Shown: piece after piece, positions 35,601 to 43,731 of the stretch
Numbering within the stretch: position 1 is the stretch's first letter
How the letters are laid out: each line of letters opens with the position of its first letter
Notes under the pieces: model-generated
Database searches by the model: none
Told to the model about the DNA's origin: nothing
Seen by the model: only the letters and a program-made list of their open reading frames with translations
Assembly: GCF_044457565.1 (NCBI RefSeq)
Contig: NZ_JBITGZ010000013.1
Span: 136,057-200,056, forward strand
Reading direction: 5' to 3'
Source of the DNA: Kitasatospora sp044457565
Lineage (GTDB): Bacteria; Actinomycetota; Actinomycetes; Streptomycetales; Streptomycetaceae
DNA length: 64,000 nt
Position numbers and translations under genes: made by a program

Positions 35601-36112
35601 GGGGCGCGCCCGAGGCCGAGCTCGGCGGTGATCCGGTGGCGGCGGGCCTCCTCGCGCTGGGCCTCCAGCCGGACGGCCGGACCGCCGGGATCGGGCAGGT
35701 CGGCCAGGGCGGGCCCGCGCCACAGCGCCAGCGCGGCGCACAGCCGCTCGGCGGCACGCGCCTGGTCGGCGGCCTCCAGCGCCCGGCGGCCCTCGGTCGA
35801 CAGCCGCTGGAAGTCGGCCAGATCGCTGTGCGGGCCGGTCAGCCAGTACCCGGCCGGGCCGGAGCCGACCTCGTCCCGGCCTATGGTGCGGCGCAGCCGG
35901 CCGACCAGGGTCTGCAGCGCGGCGGCGGAGTCCTGCGGCAGCTCGGTGTCCCAGACCTCGTCCACCAGCAGCTCGGCGGGCACCGGCCGGCCCTGCCGGA
36001 GCACCAGCGCGGCCAGCAGGGCCCGCAGCCGCGCCCCGCCGAGGGATACGGGCGTGCCGTCGTCGTGGTGGGCCGTGGTCGTACCCAGGATGCCGTAGTA
36101 CACCCGCCCCAT
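32651..36112 (-). CDS. AfsR/SARP-type transcriptional regulator (HTH-BTAD-ATPase-TPR)
   Basis: A 1,153-aa large regulator. Order: OmpR-like winged helix (~5-95, GGARLRALLAALVLRQG), BTAD domain (~100-245), a Pro/Ala-rich linker with PATPTP repeats (~255-300), an NB-ARC/STAND ATPase with Walker A GPGGSGKTRL near 335 and Walker B LIVLDNCEH near 418, then a long TPR region (~650-1120). Such proteins activate antibiotic or stress genes after ATP-dependent assembly. I chose the ATG at 36112 because homology to the family starts there, although its ribosome site is poor and a GTG two codons on is possible. It probably binds the 11-bp repeats before the ABC operon. Confidence 0.92.
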   Translation of the reverse strand: MGRVYYGILGTTTAHHDDGTPVSLGGARLRALLAALVLRQGRPVPAELLVDEVWDTELPQDSAAALQTLVGRLRRTIGRDEVGSGPAGYWLTGPHSDLADFQRLSTEGRRALEAADQARAAERLCAALALWRGPALADLPDPGGPAVRLEAQREEARRHRITAELGLGRAPELTAELAELCEQYPLDEQLRYLQIRALYESGRTADALRQYDLARRALAKELGTDPGRQLLDLYHELLQPPADSAPQVQAGRPPEPRRAAPAAPAAPPAPATPTPLAAPPAPATPTTPGAPPARPAGNLRARLTSFVGRESDLAALRTALTTGRLTTLTGPGGSGKTRLSVEAGRAEQEGGQWPDGVWLAELAPLESPEDVAGAVLSALGLRATALHTGGMVAEVIEGRSGDPVRRIIEHCGRRRMLIVLDNCEHLIQAAAELVDQLLAECPELTVLATSREPLGVPGESVLPVEPLPDPVALRLLAERGAAARPGFEPDADPEAVAEICRRLDGLPLAIELAAARLRVMTPRQIANRLDGRFALLTAGSRTVLPRQQTLRAVVDWSWDLLGKRERAVLRRLSAFSGGWTLENAEAVCSDGADVPRADVADLLLSLVDKSLLVAGLGGEGPPRYWMLETIHEYAAERLAQAVGDDVQLRHLRHFRELVRAAELDLHGPKQLHWLAVLEREQDNIRAALRRAVDRGEEQEALVLVLGMSWFWALRGYGAEAAGWYEAVAALGPEPFAEDGPAPQPLEWPVLEHELPLPDGVLAEARRQLAIFSLTCQFEGNLDVLGDRRAAALSRRILDTYTPDLPQAYRFPGLMRVFGAFLVGKLEGMRELLDDAVAGCRVHGTDADLAFILQIRAKMMNDWPGGAEQSIRDGEESLELFVRVGDRWGMSQALAARGEALANGGSSDQAAEAYRQAIELAEELGAPHEVPMLRVQLGNALLARDLDEGEHAIRSALADLEPGPSHAANGARLLGHLLLCAVRTHREDFPGALVELDLLAASNLGPGPVGLVTGMLCCTRAWVVARAGDPERGLEMLREGLRMLAVVRDRISGGFVEQMTVMLVPPAVGVLRVFAERDGTREPALEAASLMGAYAGLNGPKGGFLDRSEQERAERSLRRMLGDEAYEAAYAEGGGFSLREASTALDAIAHWLAR

Positions 36113-36321
36113 TCTGGAGGACGCCCGGCCGGGCGCACGCACATATACCGGCCGCGGCACCTCCCGGCCAGGAACCCCGGACGCCGTCCCGGACGTTCTC
36201 CGGGGACGGCTTGTCCGGGCCCGGGCCCGGCGGGCATGATCGGTCCCCGGCCCGCCCGGGCCGTTCACCGCCGATCGCCCACCGCGTTCCGTCCGCCCCC
36301 GACCCTCGGAGCCCACGCATC

Positions 36322-37134
36322 ATGACCTTCGCCGCAACGCAGCGCTCGCGCAGCGAGGACCGCCGGATCAGCCCGGTCTTCTGGGTGCTGCTCGGGATCC
36401 TCGGCACCTCGGGCTGGGCCGTGTGGGCGGGCTACGGCAACGCACCCGGCTTCGGCGTGTTCCTGTTCGTGGTGGCCGGTTGGATGGTCTCGCTCTGCCT
36501 GCACGAGTACGCCCACGCGCGCACCGCACTGCACGGCGGGGACATCTCGATCGGCGCCAAGGGGTACCTGACCCTCAATCCGTTCAAGTACGCCAACGCG
36601 CTGCTGAGCTTCGTCCTGCCGGTGGTGTTCATCATCATGGGCGGCATCGGCCTGCCCGGCGGCGCGGTGTACATCGAGCGGCACCGCATCCGGGGCCGGC
36701 TCAAGCACAGCCTGATCTCGGCGGCCGGGCCGCTGGTGAACGTGGCCTGCGCGGCGCTGCTGCTGATCCCGGTCGGCGCCGGCTGGCTCGACGACGCACC
36801 CGGCACGGCCCAGATCGGTCCGTACGAGGTCACCGTGCTGCCCGCCGCGCTGGCGTTCCTGGGCCTGCTCCAGGTCAGCGCCTCGCTGCTGAACCTGCTG
36901 CCGGTGCCCGGCCTGGACGGTTACGGGATCGTCGAGCCCTGGCTGTCGCTGAAGGCCCGCCGGGCGGTCGAGCCGTTCGCGCCGTACGGGCTGCTCGCGG
37001 TGTTCATCCTGCTGTGGCAGTCCCAGATCGGCAGCTGGTTCTTCAACCTGGTGTACGACATCACCGGCGCCTTCGGGGTGTCGGAGGGCGACATCTGGAT
37101 CGGCCAGCACCTGTTCCGGTTCTGGGAGCTCTGA
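36322..37134 (+). CDS. site-2 protease (M50) family membrane protein
   Basis: A 270-aa polytopic metalloprotease of the intramembrane type. The zinc site is H61-E62-Y-A-H65 in a hydrophobic helix, and the third ligand D199 lies in LLPVPGLDGYGI, matching the M50 NPDG-like motif. About six hydrophobic segments. It lacks a PDZ domain, so it belongs to the small Rip-like branch. The substrate is unknown; related enzymes release anti-sigma factors or clear signal peptides. It is divergent from the SARP gene. Confidence 0.93.
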   Translation: MTFAATQRSRSEDRRISPVFWVLLGILGTSGWAVWAGYGNAPGFGVFLFVVAGWMVSLCLHEYAHARTALHGGDISIGAKGYLTLNPFKYANALLSFVLPVVFIIMGGIGLPGGAVYIERHRIRGRLKHSLISAAGPLVNVACAALLLIPVGAGWLDDAPGTAQIGPYEVTVLPAALAFLGLLQVSASLLNLLPVPGLDGYGIVEPWLSLKARRAVEPFAPYGLLAVFILLWQSQIGSWFFNLVYDITGAFGVSEGDIWIGQHLFRFWEL

Positions 37135-37240
37135 ACCGGGCCCGAGCCCGCTCGCGCTGTTGCTCCCCGGGCGTCGACGCCGGTCGGCCTGCCGGCTCGG
37201 GGCCTGGGGGCCTGGGGGCCTGGGGGCCGCCGCCCGTCCG

Positions 37241-37417
37241 CTAGCCGTCCCGGCCCTCCAGGCGGGCCTTGCGCACGTGGAACCACGCGATGTTGCTGGA
37301 GACGCCCGCCAGCAGCACCCACACCACTCCCAGCCAGTTGCCCTGCACGAAGGAGACCACGGCTGCGGTCACCGCGAGGACGAGCACGATCGAGGCGTAG
37401 AGGGCGGTGCGGGGCAT
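37241..37417 (-). CDS. 58-aa two-helix membrane protein
   Basis: A small gene with AGGAG 11 bases before the ATG at 37417. The product has two hydrophobic helices (LYASIVLVLAVTAAVVSFV and NWLGVVWVLLAGVSSNIAW) and a basic tail (HVRKARLEGRDG). Such short membrane proteins are common in streptomycetes; no function is known. It lies downstream of the F420 reductase gene, after a terminator. A run of GGGGGCCT repeats lies beyond its stop at 37201-37228. Confidence 0.75.
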   Translation of the reverse strand: MPRTALYASIVLVLAVTAAVVSFVQGNWLGVVWVLLAGVSSNIAWFHVRKARLEGRDG

Positions 37418-37459
37418 GAGAGAGGGCTCCTAGGGCCGGGTACGGTCAGCCCCCATTGT

Positions 37460-37500
37460 CGCCGAAGGCCCCGTGGATCCGCTCCATGGGGCCTTCGGCG
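37460..37500. terminator. strong terminator downstream of npdG
   Basis: An 18-bp stem (CGCCGAAGGCCCCGTGGA with one G-T pair) closes on a 5-base loop. It is 70 bases past the reductase stop codon. Confidence 0.85.
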
Positions 37501-37569
37501 TGCCTGCCGCCCGTGCTACGACCGGCCTGGCACCTGCTCGCCGGGCGCCCGCCCCGCGCTTGCCGCGTG

Positions 37570-38262
37570 CTACACGTCGGTGACCCGCAGGCCCGCGTGG
37601 GCCTTGTAGCGGCGGTTGACCGAGATCAGGTTGGCGACCAGCGACTCGACCTGGTGGGCGTTGCGCAGCCGGCCGGCGAAGATGCCGCGCATGCCGGGGA
37701 TGCGGGAGGCGAGCGCCTGCACGATGTCGGTGGCGGCACGCTCCTCGCCGAGCACCATCACGTCCGTATCGATCTCGGCGATCGACTCGTCCTGGAGCAG
37801 CACCGCCGAGAGGTGGTGGAAGGCGGCGGTCACGCGGGAGTCCGGCAGCAGGGCCGCGGCCTGCTGGGCGGCGCTGCCCTCCTCCGGCTTGAGCGCGTAG
37901 GCACCCTGCTTGTCGAACCCGAGCGGGTTGACGCAGTCGACGACGATCTTGCCGGCCAGTTCCTCGCGCAGGGCCGAGAGGGTGGCGGCGTGCCCGTCCC
38001 ACGGCACGGCGATGATGACGATGTCGCTCTCACGCGCGGTCGTCGCGTTGTCCGCGCCCCGCACCCCGAGCCCGAGCTCGGCGGCCGAGGCCTCGGCGCG
38101 CTCCGCCGTACGGGAACCGATGATCACCGGCTGGCCCGCCTTGGCCAGCCGGTAGGCCAGCCCCCGGCCCTGGTCGCCGGTACCGCCCAGGACGCCGACG
38201 ACGAGCTGCGAGACGTCCGGCAGGTCATGGGCGGGGTTGGTCGCTGAATCGAGGGAAGTCAT
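37570..38262 (-). CDS. npdG: NADPH-dependent F420 reductase
   Basis: A 230-aa cytosolic oxidoreductase exchanging hydride between NADP(H) and coenzyme F420. The Rossmann start VVGVLGGTGDQGRGLAYRLA, the IGSRTAERA segment for the NADP phosphate and IVVDCVNPLGF are family hallmarks. The ATG at 38262 is supported by length (usual 220-240 residues). It feeds or drains reduced F420, used by actinobacteria in redox and antibiotic tailoring reactions. It is divergent from a hypothetical gene. Confidence 0.92.
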   Translation of the reverse strand: MTSLDSATNPAHDLPDVSQLVVGVLGGTGDQGRGLAYRLAKAGQPVIIGSRTAERAEASAAELGLGVRGADNATTARESDIVIIAVPWDGHAATLSALREELAGKIVVDCVNPLGFDKQGAYALKPEEGSAAQQAAALLPDSRVTAAFHHLSAVLLQDESIAEIDTDVMVLGEERAATDIVQALASRIPGMRGIFAGRLRNAHQVESLVANLISVNRRYKAHAGLRVTDV

Positions 38263-38296
38263 GCGCTGATCCTGCCAAAGCCCCGGGCGCCACGAC

Positions 38297-38926
38297 ATGC
38301 TGGGCCGCATGGACGCGGTGAGAGTTTCAGCACTCCGGCAGAGCCTGGCGGGCACCGGCTGGATCGAATCGACCAGGGCGTTCGCCGGCTCGCTGCGCCG
38401 GTCGGTCACCCGCCGCAGCGCCGCCGGGCTGCTGCTGGTCGGCACCCCGGCGTACGAACCCTGGCACCTCGCCGCCCACCTGGAGGACGAGGCCGCCTGG
38501 TCGGCCGTCCCGCAACTGGCCCCGATCCTGCTGCGCCACCGCGTCCCCGCCGAGGCCCCCGCCCACCTCTCGTACGGCCTGCGGCGGCTCACCGGGGTCC
38601 GGCGCGGGGAGACGGTGCTGCTGGTGGCTCCGACGGCGGCCGGGGCCCGGCTGCTGGAGCGGGTCCAGGACGCGCGCCGGGGCGGGGCGACGGTGCTGGC
38701 GCTGGACGACGGTGACCACGAGCTGGCCGGGCTGGCGCACGAGCGGCTCACGGTGGAGGCGGTGGGGGTCGCGGCGGCGGAGGTGGGTTCGGGTTCGGGT
38801 TCGGGGCAACCCTTCGATCTCGTCCAGCATCTGGTCAGCACCGCCGCCGGGGCAGCGCCGGCGCGCCGCTCGCGACTCGCTCGGCTGGTGGAACGGCTGA
38901 CGGCCCCGCCGGTCACCCACTGGTAG
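38297..38926 (+). CDS. conserved hypothetical protein
   Basis: A 209-aa soluble Ala/Arg/Leu-rich protein; an ATG at 38309 is an alternative start and neither has a strong ribosome site. No domain is recognised with confidence. It has a Rossmann-like alternation (VLLVAPTAAGARLLERV, ATVLALDDGDH) and a short Gly-Ser repeat (residues ~168-175) that probably varies between strains. It starts 34 bases from npdG on the other strand. Confidence 0.75.
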   Translation: MLGRMDAVRVSALRQSLAGTGWIESTRAFAGSLRRSVTRRSAAGLLLVGTPAYEPWHLAAHLEDEAAWSAVPQLAPILLRHRVPAEAPAHLSYGLRRLTGVRRGETVLLVAPTAAGARLLERVQDARRGGATVLALDDGDHELAGLAHERLTVEAVGVAAAEVGSGSGSGQPFDLVQHLVSTAAGAAPARRSRLARLVERLTAPPVTHW

Positions 38927-39059
38927 CGCGGCCGCCACCCGCGCGGGTCCGGCGGGTGGCTGATCCCGCGTATGCCCGGATCCGGCGTCCGGTGTGTGCG
39001 CCGCCGGGCGCGGAAATTGCGTTGCGGGGGCGGATCGGTGGCGCGCATGATTGCCGCTC

Positions 39060-40427
39060 GTGACCGCTGAACCACCTCATCCGAGCGGGCTGCGCACCCT
39101 GCTGCGCGGCCTGCGGCCCGACCTCGCGCCGTGGCGTTCGTCCCGCGAGTTCCGGCTGCTCTGGAGCGCGGGCTGCATCACCACCTTCGGCAGCTTCCTC
39201 ACCTACGTCGCCGTGCCGATGCAGATCAAGGAGCTCACCGGCTCCTACCTCGCGGTCGGCCTGATCGGCGCGGTCGAACTGCTGCCACTGATCGCCTTCG
39301 GCCTGTGGGGCGGCGCCCTGGCCGACGCGCTGGACCGCCGCAAGCTGGTACTGGCCTCGGAGGCCGGCCTGGGTCTGCTCGCCGGGCTGCTGCTGCTCAA
39401 CGCACTGCTGCCGGCACCGATGCTCTGGCCGATCTACCTGGTCACCGGCCTGGTCGCGGCGCTGGACGGCCTCCAGCGCCCCGCCCGTGACACCCTCACC
39501 CCGCGCATCGTCGAACACGACCAGATGACCGCCGCGTTCGCCCTCACCTCGCTCTACCACAGCGCGGGGTCGATCCTCGGCCCGGCGCTGGCGGGCGTGA
39601 TCGTGGCGTTGGCCGGCGTGCAGACCGCGTACGCGCTGGACGTGCTGACCTTCGCGGTCTCACTGCTGCTGCTCGCCCGGATGCGGGCCGTACCGCCGCC
39701 CACCGGCGCGGAGAAGCCCTCGCTGGCGGGCATCGCCACCGGCCTGAAGTACGCCTGGAGCCGGCCCGAGCTGCTCGGCACCTATGTGGTGGACATCTGC
39801 GCGATGCTGTTCGCCTTCCCCAACGCGATCTTCCCGTTCCTCGCCGACGAGCTGGACGCGCACTGGGCACTGGGGCTGATGTACGGGGCGTCGGCGGTCG
39901 GTTCGCTGCTGGTCTCCGCGACCAGCGGCTGGACCTCCCGGGTGCACCGGCACGGCCGGATGGTGGTGCTCGCCGCGCTCGGCTGGGGCGCCGCGATGAC
40001 GGGCGCCGGGCTGGCCGGGAACCTCTGGGTGGTGCTGCTGATGCTCGCCCTGGCGGGCGGCGCGGACAACGTCAGCGGTCTCGGTCGCGCGACCATCTGG
40101 AACCAGTCCATCCCCGACGCTCTGCGCGGGCGGCTGGCCGGGGTCGAGCTGCTCAGCTACTCGGTCGGCCCGCAGCTGGGCCAGGTCCGGGCGGGTGCGA
40201 TGGCCGGGCTGGTCGGCGTGCGCGGCTCGATCTGGGCGGGCGGCCTGGCGTGCGTGGTCGGTGTGGTGGCCCTGGCGGCCGCACTGCCCAGACTGCTCGC
40301 GTACGACGCCCGGACGGACCCGCACGTGGCGGCCGCCCGCGCCGAACGCGCGCGGCAGGACTCGGCGCAAGGGCTGGAGTCAGAGCAGGTACCGGACTCG
40401 GAGCAGGTACCGACCGCCGGACACTGA
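39060..40427 (+). CDS. MFS transporter (EntS/MFS_3-like)
   Basis: A 455-aa, 12-helix exporter-like permease. FRLLWSAGCITTFGSFL in TM1 and GALADALDRRKLVLASE at the TM2-3 loop fit the enterobactin-exporter branch of the major facilitator family. I chose the GTG at 39060; no ribosome site is seen, so it may be leaderless. The C-terminal tail contains a duplicated SEQVP unit. Cargo is unknown. It converges on an AraC gene with only 60 bases between. Confidence 0.88.
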   Translation: MTAEPPHPSGLRTLLRGLRPDLAPWRSSREFRLLWSAGCITTFGSFLTYVAVPMQIKELTGSYLAVGLIGAVELLPLIAFGLWGGALADALDRRKLVLASEAGLGLLAGLLLLNALLPAPMLWPIYLVTGLVAALDGLQRPARDTLTPRIVEHDQMTAAFALTSLYHSAGSILGPALAGVIVALAGVQTAYALDVLTFAVSLLLLARMRAVPPPTGAEKPSLAGIATGLKYAWSRPELLGTYVVDICAMLFAFPNAIFPFLADELDAHWALGLMYGASAVGSLLVSATSGWTSRVHRHGRMVVLAALGWGAAMTGAGLAGNLWVVLLMLALAGGADNVSGLGRATIWNQSIPDALRGRLAGVELLSYSVGPQLGQVRAGAMAGLVGVRGSIWAGGLACVVGVVALAAALPRLLAYDARTDPHVAAARAERARQDSAQGLESEQVPDSEQVPTAGH

Positions 40428-40487
40428 GCCTCCGCCGACCCCACCGGCCCACCAACCACCAGCCCAGATCCATGCGCTGGCGTCGGT

Positions 40488-41429
40488 TCAGGCTCGGGCG
40501 GCCTGCTCCCGGTGCTCCTGCGGGCTGACGCCCCGTTCGCGTTTGAACGCGGCGCTGAGCGCGAAGGCACTGCCGTAGCCGACCCTGCGGGCCACCGAGG
40601 CGACGGTCGCCTCCGGTTCGAGCAGCTGGTCGGCGGCCAGCGTCAGCCGCCGGCCCGTCAGGTACGCCATCGGCGGCTCGCCCACCAGCTCCGTGAAGCG
40701 CCGGGCCAGCGCCGCGCGCGAGACACCCACCTTGAACGCCAGGTCCGCGACCGTCCACGGGTGGGCCGGATCGTCGTGCAGCAGCTGGAGCGCCCGGCCG
40801 ACCACCGGGTCGCCCTGCGCCCGGTACCAGGCCGGCGCCGCCGCCTCCGGCCGGGAGAACCAGGCCCGCAGCACGGTGATCAGCAGCAGGTCGAGCAACC
40901 GGTCGAGCATCACCTCCTGGCCCGGTTCGTCCCGGCCGATCTCCTCGGAGAGCAGCGGTACCAGCGGTGAGTCCCACTCGCCCCGCGCCAGCACCACCAG
41001 CTGCGGCAGCGCGGCGACCAGCCGCCGGCTGACCTCGCCCTCCATCTGGTACGTGCCGCTGAGCAACACCGTCGAGCCGCCCGGGCGTTCGCCCCAGGTC
41101 CGCACGCCCAGGTCCATGTCCTCGCACAGCTCCACCCCGTCCGGGGTGGTGGAGACCTGGCCCGGCTGGATGACGATCTGCGGCTCGGTCGCCGGATCGC
41201 CGGCGACCGTGTAAGCCTCGGGCCCGCGCACCACGGCGACGTCGCCCGGGCGCAGCCGTACCGGCGGGCAGGTGTCGGGGACCACCCAGGCCTCGCCGCG
41301 CTCGACCGCCAGCAGCGTGAGCGGCGCCCGGTCCTGGATCCGGAGCGACCACGGCGGGTCCAGCACCGACCTGAGCAGGAAGGCGCCCCTGGCTCTCGGC
41401 CCGTCGAGCAGACCGGCGAGTGCGTCCAT
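40488..41429 (-). CDS. AraC family transcriptional regulator
   Basis: A 313-aa regulator: N-terminal cupin_6-type sensor (LTLLAVERGEAWVV, VRLRPGDVAVVRGPEAY) and a C-terminal pair of helix-turn-helix motifs (~220-310, WTVADLAFKVGVSRAALARRF and ATVASVARRVGYGSAFALSAAFKRERG). It is divergent from a DUF1772 gene with a 183-base gap, a common arrangement in which the regulator controls its neighbour. A GTCTATAGAC palindrome at 41438-41447 just upstream of its start could be its operator or -10 region. Confidence 0.92.
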   Translation of the reverse strand: MDALAGLLDGPRARGAFLLRSVLDPPWSLRIQDRAPLTLLAVERGEAWVVPDTCPPVRLRPGDVAVVRGPEAYTVAGDPATEPQIVIQPGQVSTTPDGVELCEDMDLGVRTWGERPGGSTVLLSGTYQMEGEVSRRLVAALPQLVVLARGEWDSPLVPLLSEEIGRDEPGQEVMLDRLLDLLLITVLRAWFSRPEAAAPAWYRAQGDPVVGRALQLLHDDPAHPWTVADLAFKVGVSRAALARRFTELVGEPPMAYLTGRRLTLAADQLLEPEATVASVARRVGYGSAFALSAAFKRERGVSPQEHREQAARA

Positions 41430-41437
41430 GCGTACGA

Positions 41438-41447
41438 GTCTATAGAC
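41438..41447. promoter_or_regulatory. palindrome in the AraC/DUF1772 divergent promoter
   Basis: Perfect 10-bp palindrome GTCTATAGAC located nine bases upstream of the AraC start. It contains a TATAGAC sequence resembling a -10 element. Confidence 0.4.
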
Positions 41448-41612
41448 GCTCGCGCATGGGCGGGAGTGTCCCGACCATGGCGGGGAACTCCCCTGGGGCG
41501 ATTGACTGATGAGGCAACAGAAACCCCGTCCGAACGGGGCGCACCGCCCACACTGCCCCGCACCACCGGTACCACCACCCGCCTTAGAACCGTTCCCGCC
41601 CTGGAGGCCGCG

Positions 41613-42113
41613 ATGTTCGCCCTGTTCCGGACCACCTCACTGGCCGCCGCCGCCCTCACGATGGGCCTCACGGCCGGCCTGTTCTACGGCTACGCGTGCT
41701 CCGTGATGCTCGCCCTGGGCAAGGTGGACGACCGCACCTTCGTCGACGTGATGCAGCGGATCAACACCGCCATCATCAACGGCTGGTTCGCGCTCGGCTT
41801 CGGCGGTGCGGCGGTGTTCGCGGTGATCTCCGCCGCGCTGCACTGGCGTGGCGACGGCCGGTCGGTGCTGCCGTGGATCGTGGCCGCGATCGTGCTGTAC
41901 GGCGTGATGTTCGTGATCACCGGCGCCGTCAACGTCCCACTCAACAACGACCTCGCGGCCGCCGGCGACCCGGCCTCGATCACCGACCTGGCGGGCCTGC
42001 GCGCCCACTTCGAGGGCACCTGGGTGCGCTGGAACATCGTCCGCGCCGTGGCCTCCACCGCCGCCTTCGGCTGCCTCGCCTGGGCCCTGGTCCTGGAGGG
42101 CCGCCTGCGCTGA
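41613..42113 (+). CDS. DUF1772 (anthrone oxygenase-like) membrane protein
   Basis: A 166-aa protein with four hydrophobic helices; the ATG at 41613 has GGAGG seven bases before it. GLTAGLFYGYACSVM, a central NGWFALGFGG and a late WVRWNIVRAVAST match the DUF1772 family, annotated as anthrone-oxygenase-like by similarity to polyketide tailoring enzymes. In bacteria the role is unknown. Pairing with the divergent AraC regulator suggests inducible expression. Confidence 0.85.
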   Translation: MFALFRTTSLAAAALTMGLTAGLFYGYACSVMLALGKVDDRTFVDVMQRINTAIINGWFALGFGGAAVFAVISAALHWRGDGRSVLPWIVAAIVLYGVMFVITGAVNVPLNNDLAAAGDPASITDLAGLRAHFEGTWVRWNIVRAVASTAAFGCLAWALVLEGRLR

Positions 42114-42125
42114 GCGGCCCCCGGG

Positions 42126-42566
42126 TCACTCCGCCAACTGCAGCACGTTGTGATGCGGGCCGCCGGACACCTTCACCGCAGGCGTCCACGCGCGGCCCGC
42201 CCATCCGACCGGCACATTGACATCCAACTGAACGGCCCGGACAGCCTCGCCGCCCTTGCTGAACACCCACAGGGACGGCAGCGAGTACGAGGTGGCCTGC
42301 GGCACCCACTCCACCGGGTCGCCCACGGCGTCGGAGATCTCGTCGTCGGAGTCACCCTCCCCGAACACCTGGACCCGGTCCCACGCGAACGGGGTGAGCT
42401 CCGCCAGCGCGACCGGCGCCTCGCCCTTGACCGCGCCGTCGAGCGCGGCCTGAAGCCGCCCGTCCACCCCGCTCTCCAGCGCCGGCTCCCGCAGCACGTA
42501 CCAGAGCACGCCGCACAGCAGCACCGCCACCAGTACGACCCCGCCGCCGAACCACCTCCGCGACAC
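42126..42566 (-). CDS. putative immunity/accessory membrane protein
   Basis: A 146-aa protein from the GTG at 42566, which has GGAGG six bases upstream. One N-terminal transmembrane helix (WFGGGVVLVAVLLCGVLWYV) is followed by a soluble domain outside the membrane that ends in GGPHHNVLQLAE. It begins 38 bases after the WXG-type toxin gene on the same strand. Position, small size and lack of known domains fit an immunity protein, but that is inference only. Confidence 0.65.
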   Translation of the reverse strand: MSRRWFGGGVVLVAVLLCGVLWYVLREPALESGVDGRLQAALDGAVKGEAPVALAELTPFAWDRVQVFGEGDSDDEISDAVGDPVEWVPQATSYSLPSLWVFSKGGEAVRAVQLDVNVPVGWAGRAWTPAVKVSGGPHHNVLQLAE

Positions 42567-42603
42567 CCGCCACCTCCCGGCCCCCGTCCCCACCACGCCC
42601 CCG

Positions 42604-43731
42604 CTACCTGCTGCCCGGATCGCCGAGATCTCTGCCCTCATCAGGTGCCCCGGGCTTGTTGTCGGTGTGCCCGGTCTCGCCGATCTTGACCTTGTCGCTG
42701 TTGACCAGGTTGCCATCCGCGTCCATGACCACCGTCCGCCCGTGCAGGACGGCCTGCTGCACCAGCCCGGCGATCTCCGCGTCCGTCGCTGTCGGATTCT
42801 CCAACGCGATCTTCCGCCCGACCTCGTTGTTGAAGAGATCCATCGCCTCGCGGTCGGACGGATTGCCGGGGAGCCGCTCGTGGGCCATCCCGTAGCGCTC
42901 CGTCCAGTCGACGCCGTAGCGCCTGGCCATCAGGGCATTCCAGTACGCGTGCCGCATCGCATCCATATGGCCGTCGTTGTTGTCCTCGGGGAACGCGGCC
43001 GCACTCCACTCGAATGCCTGCTCCCTGGTCCGTTGGAAGTCCAGGAGCTCCGCCGCATTCAGGTCGCCGAGCATGTTCGCCTCGCCCCGCGTGATCGGCC
43101 GCGGCTCTCCGAGCAGCCGAGTCATCCCCCGAGGATCGTCGGTCACCTGGTACTCCTGAAGGCTTTCCTGCGGACTCAGGCGCCGGCCCTTGTACGCGAC
43201 GCCGTTGAAGGAGTCGGCTGTCGTCCCGCTGTCGTCCTTGAGGTCCCAGGCGACCTTCTCATCGGACTTGGTGGCCATCGACAGCGCATCCCCGATGTGC
43301 CCCTGTATCGCTGTCATCCGGTCCTGGAACTCCCGGCCCCTTGCATCGGGGTCGTTCCGCAGGTCGGGCGGCAGGTGCAGACTTCCGTCCGGTGCGACGG
43401 TCACACCCAAGGCCTGCGCCTGGTGAAGCCAGTGCTCCAGTTCCTGTTGCGCGGCCCGGAACTCCCCGACCGCCATCTGCAGTGCGTAGGTGATCGCCTC
43501 GGCCTGCTTCTGCGCGTACTCCAGCTGCGTCAGGTCCTCGACGATGTTGCTACGGGCCTGCTCGTAGGCAGACCCGACCCAACCGCTGTTCTGCACCGCG
43601 TTGTTGACCTCGGTGCGGTAGCGCTCGACCAGCTTGGCCAGCTGCACCGCCTGCGCTTCCCACGCCTCGGCGGCCTTCAGCACCGGCCCGACCTTCGCTT
43701 CTCGCACCTGCTCGACCGTCAGCACAGTCAA
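42604..43731 (-). CDS. WXG-domain polymorphic toxin-like protein
   Basis: A 375-aa protein. Residues ~1-100 form a WXG100-like helical hairpin (NSGWVGSAYEQARSN then a long coiled coil), the usual export signal for type VII secretion. The C-terminal part (~210-345) has a compact His/Asp-rich domain, GHMDAMRHAYWNALMARRYG, followed by YGMAHERLPGNPSDREAMD and FNNEVGRKIA. It resembles the DUF6973-type domain I remember from bacterial toxins. The start codon is TTG at 43731, overlapping the stop of the upstream WXG100 frame (TTGA). Activity is unknown; a nuclease or hydrolase is possible from the conserved His/Asp residues. Confidence 0.78.
   Translation of the reverse strand: MTVLTVEQVREAKVGPVLKAAEAWEAQAVQLAKLVERYRTEVNNAVQNSGWVGSAYEQARSNIVEDLTQLEYAQKQAEAITYALQMAVGEFRAAQQELEHWLHQAQALGVTVAPDGSLHLPPDLRNDPDARGREFQDRMTAIQGHIGDALSMATKSDEKVAWDLKDDSGTTADSFNGVAYKGRRLSPQESLQEYQVTDDPRGMTRLLGEPRPITRGEANMLGDLNAAELLDFQRTREQAFEWSAAAFPEDNNDGHMDAMRHAYWNALMARRYGVDWTERYGMAHERLPGNPSDREAMDLFNNEVGRKIALENPTATDAEIAGLVQQAVLHGRTVVMDADGNLVNSDKVKIGETGHTDNKPGAPDEGRDLGDPGSR

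Noticed and set aside
37201..37228. Tandem GGGGGCCT units as a regulatory repeat
   Set aside because: Homopolymer-type slippage just after a stop codon; no other evidence.
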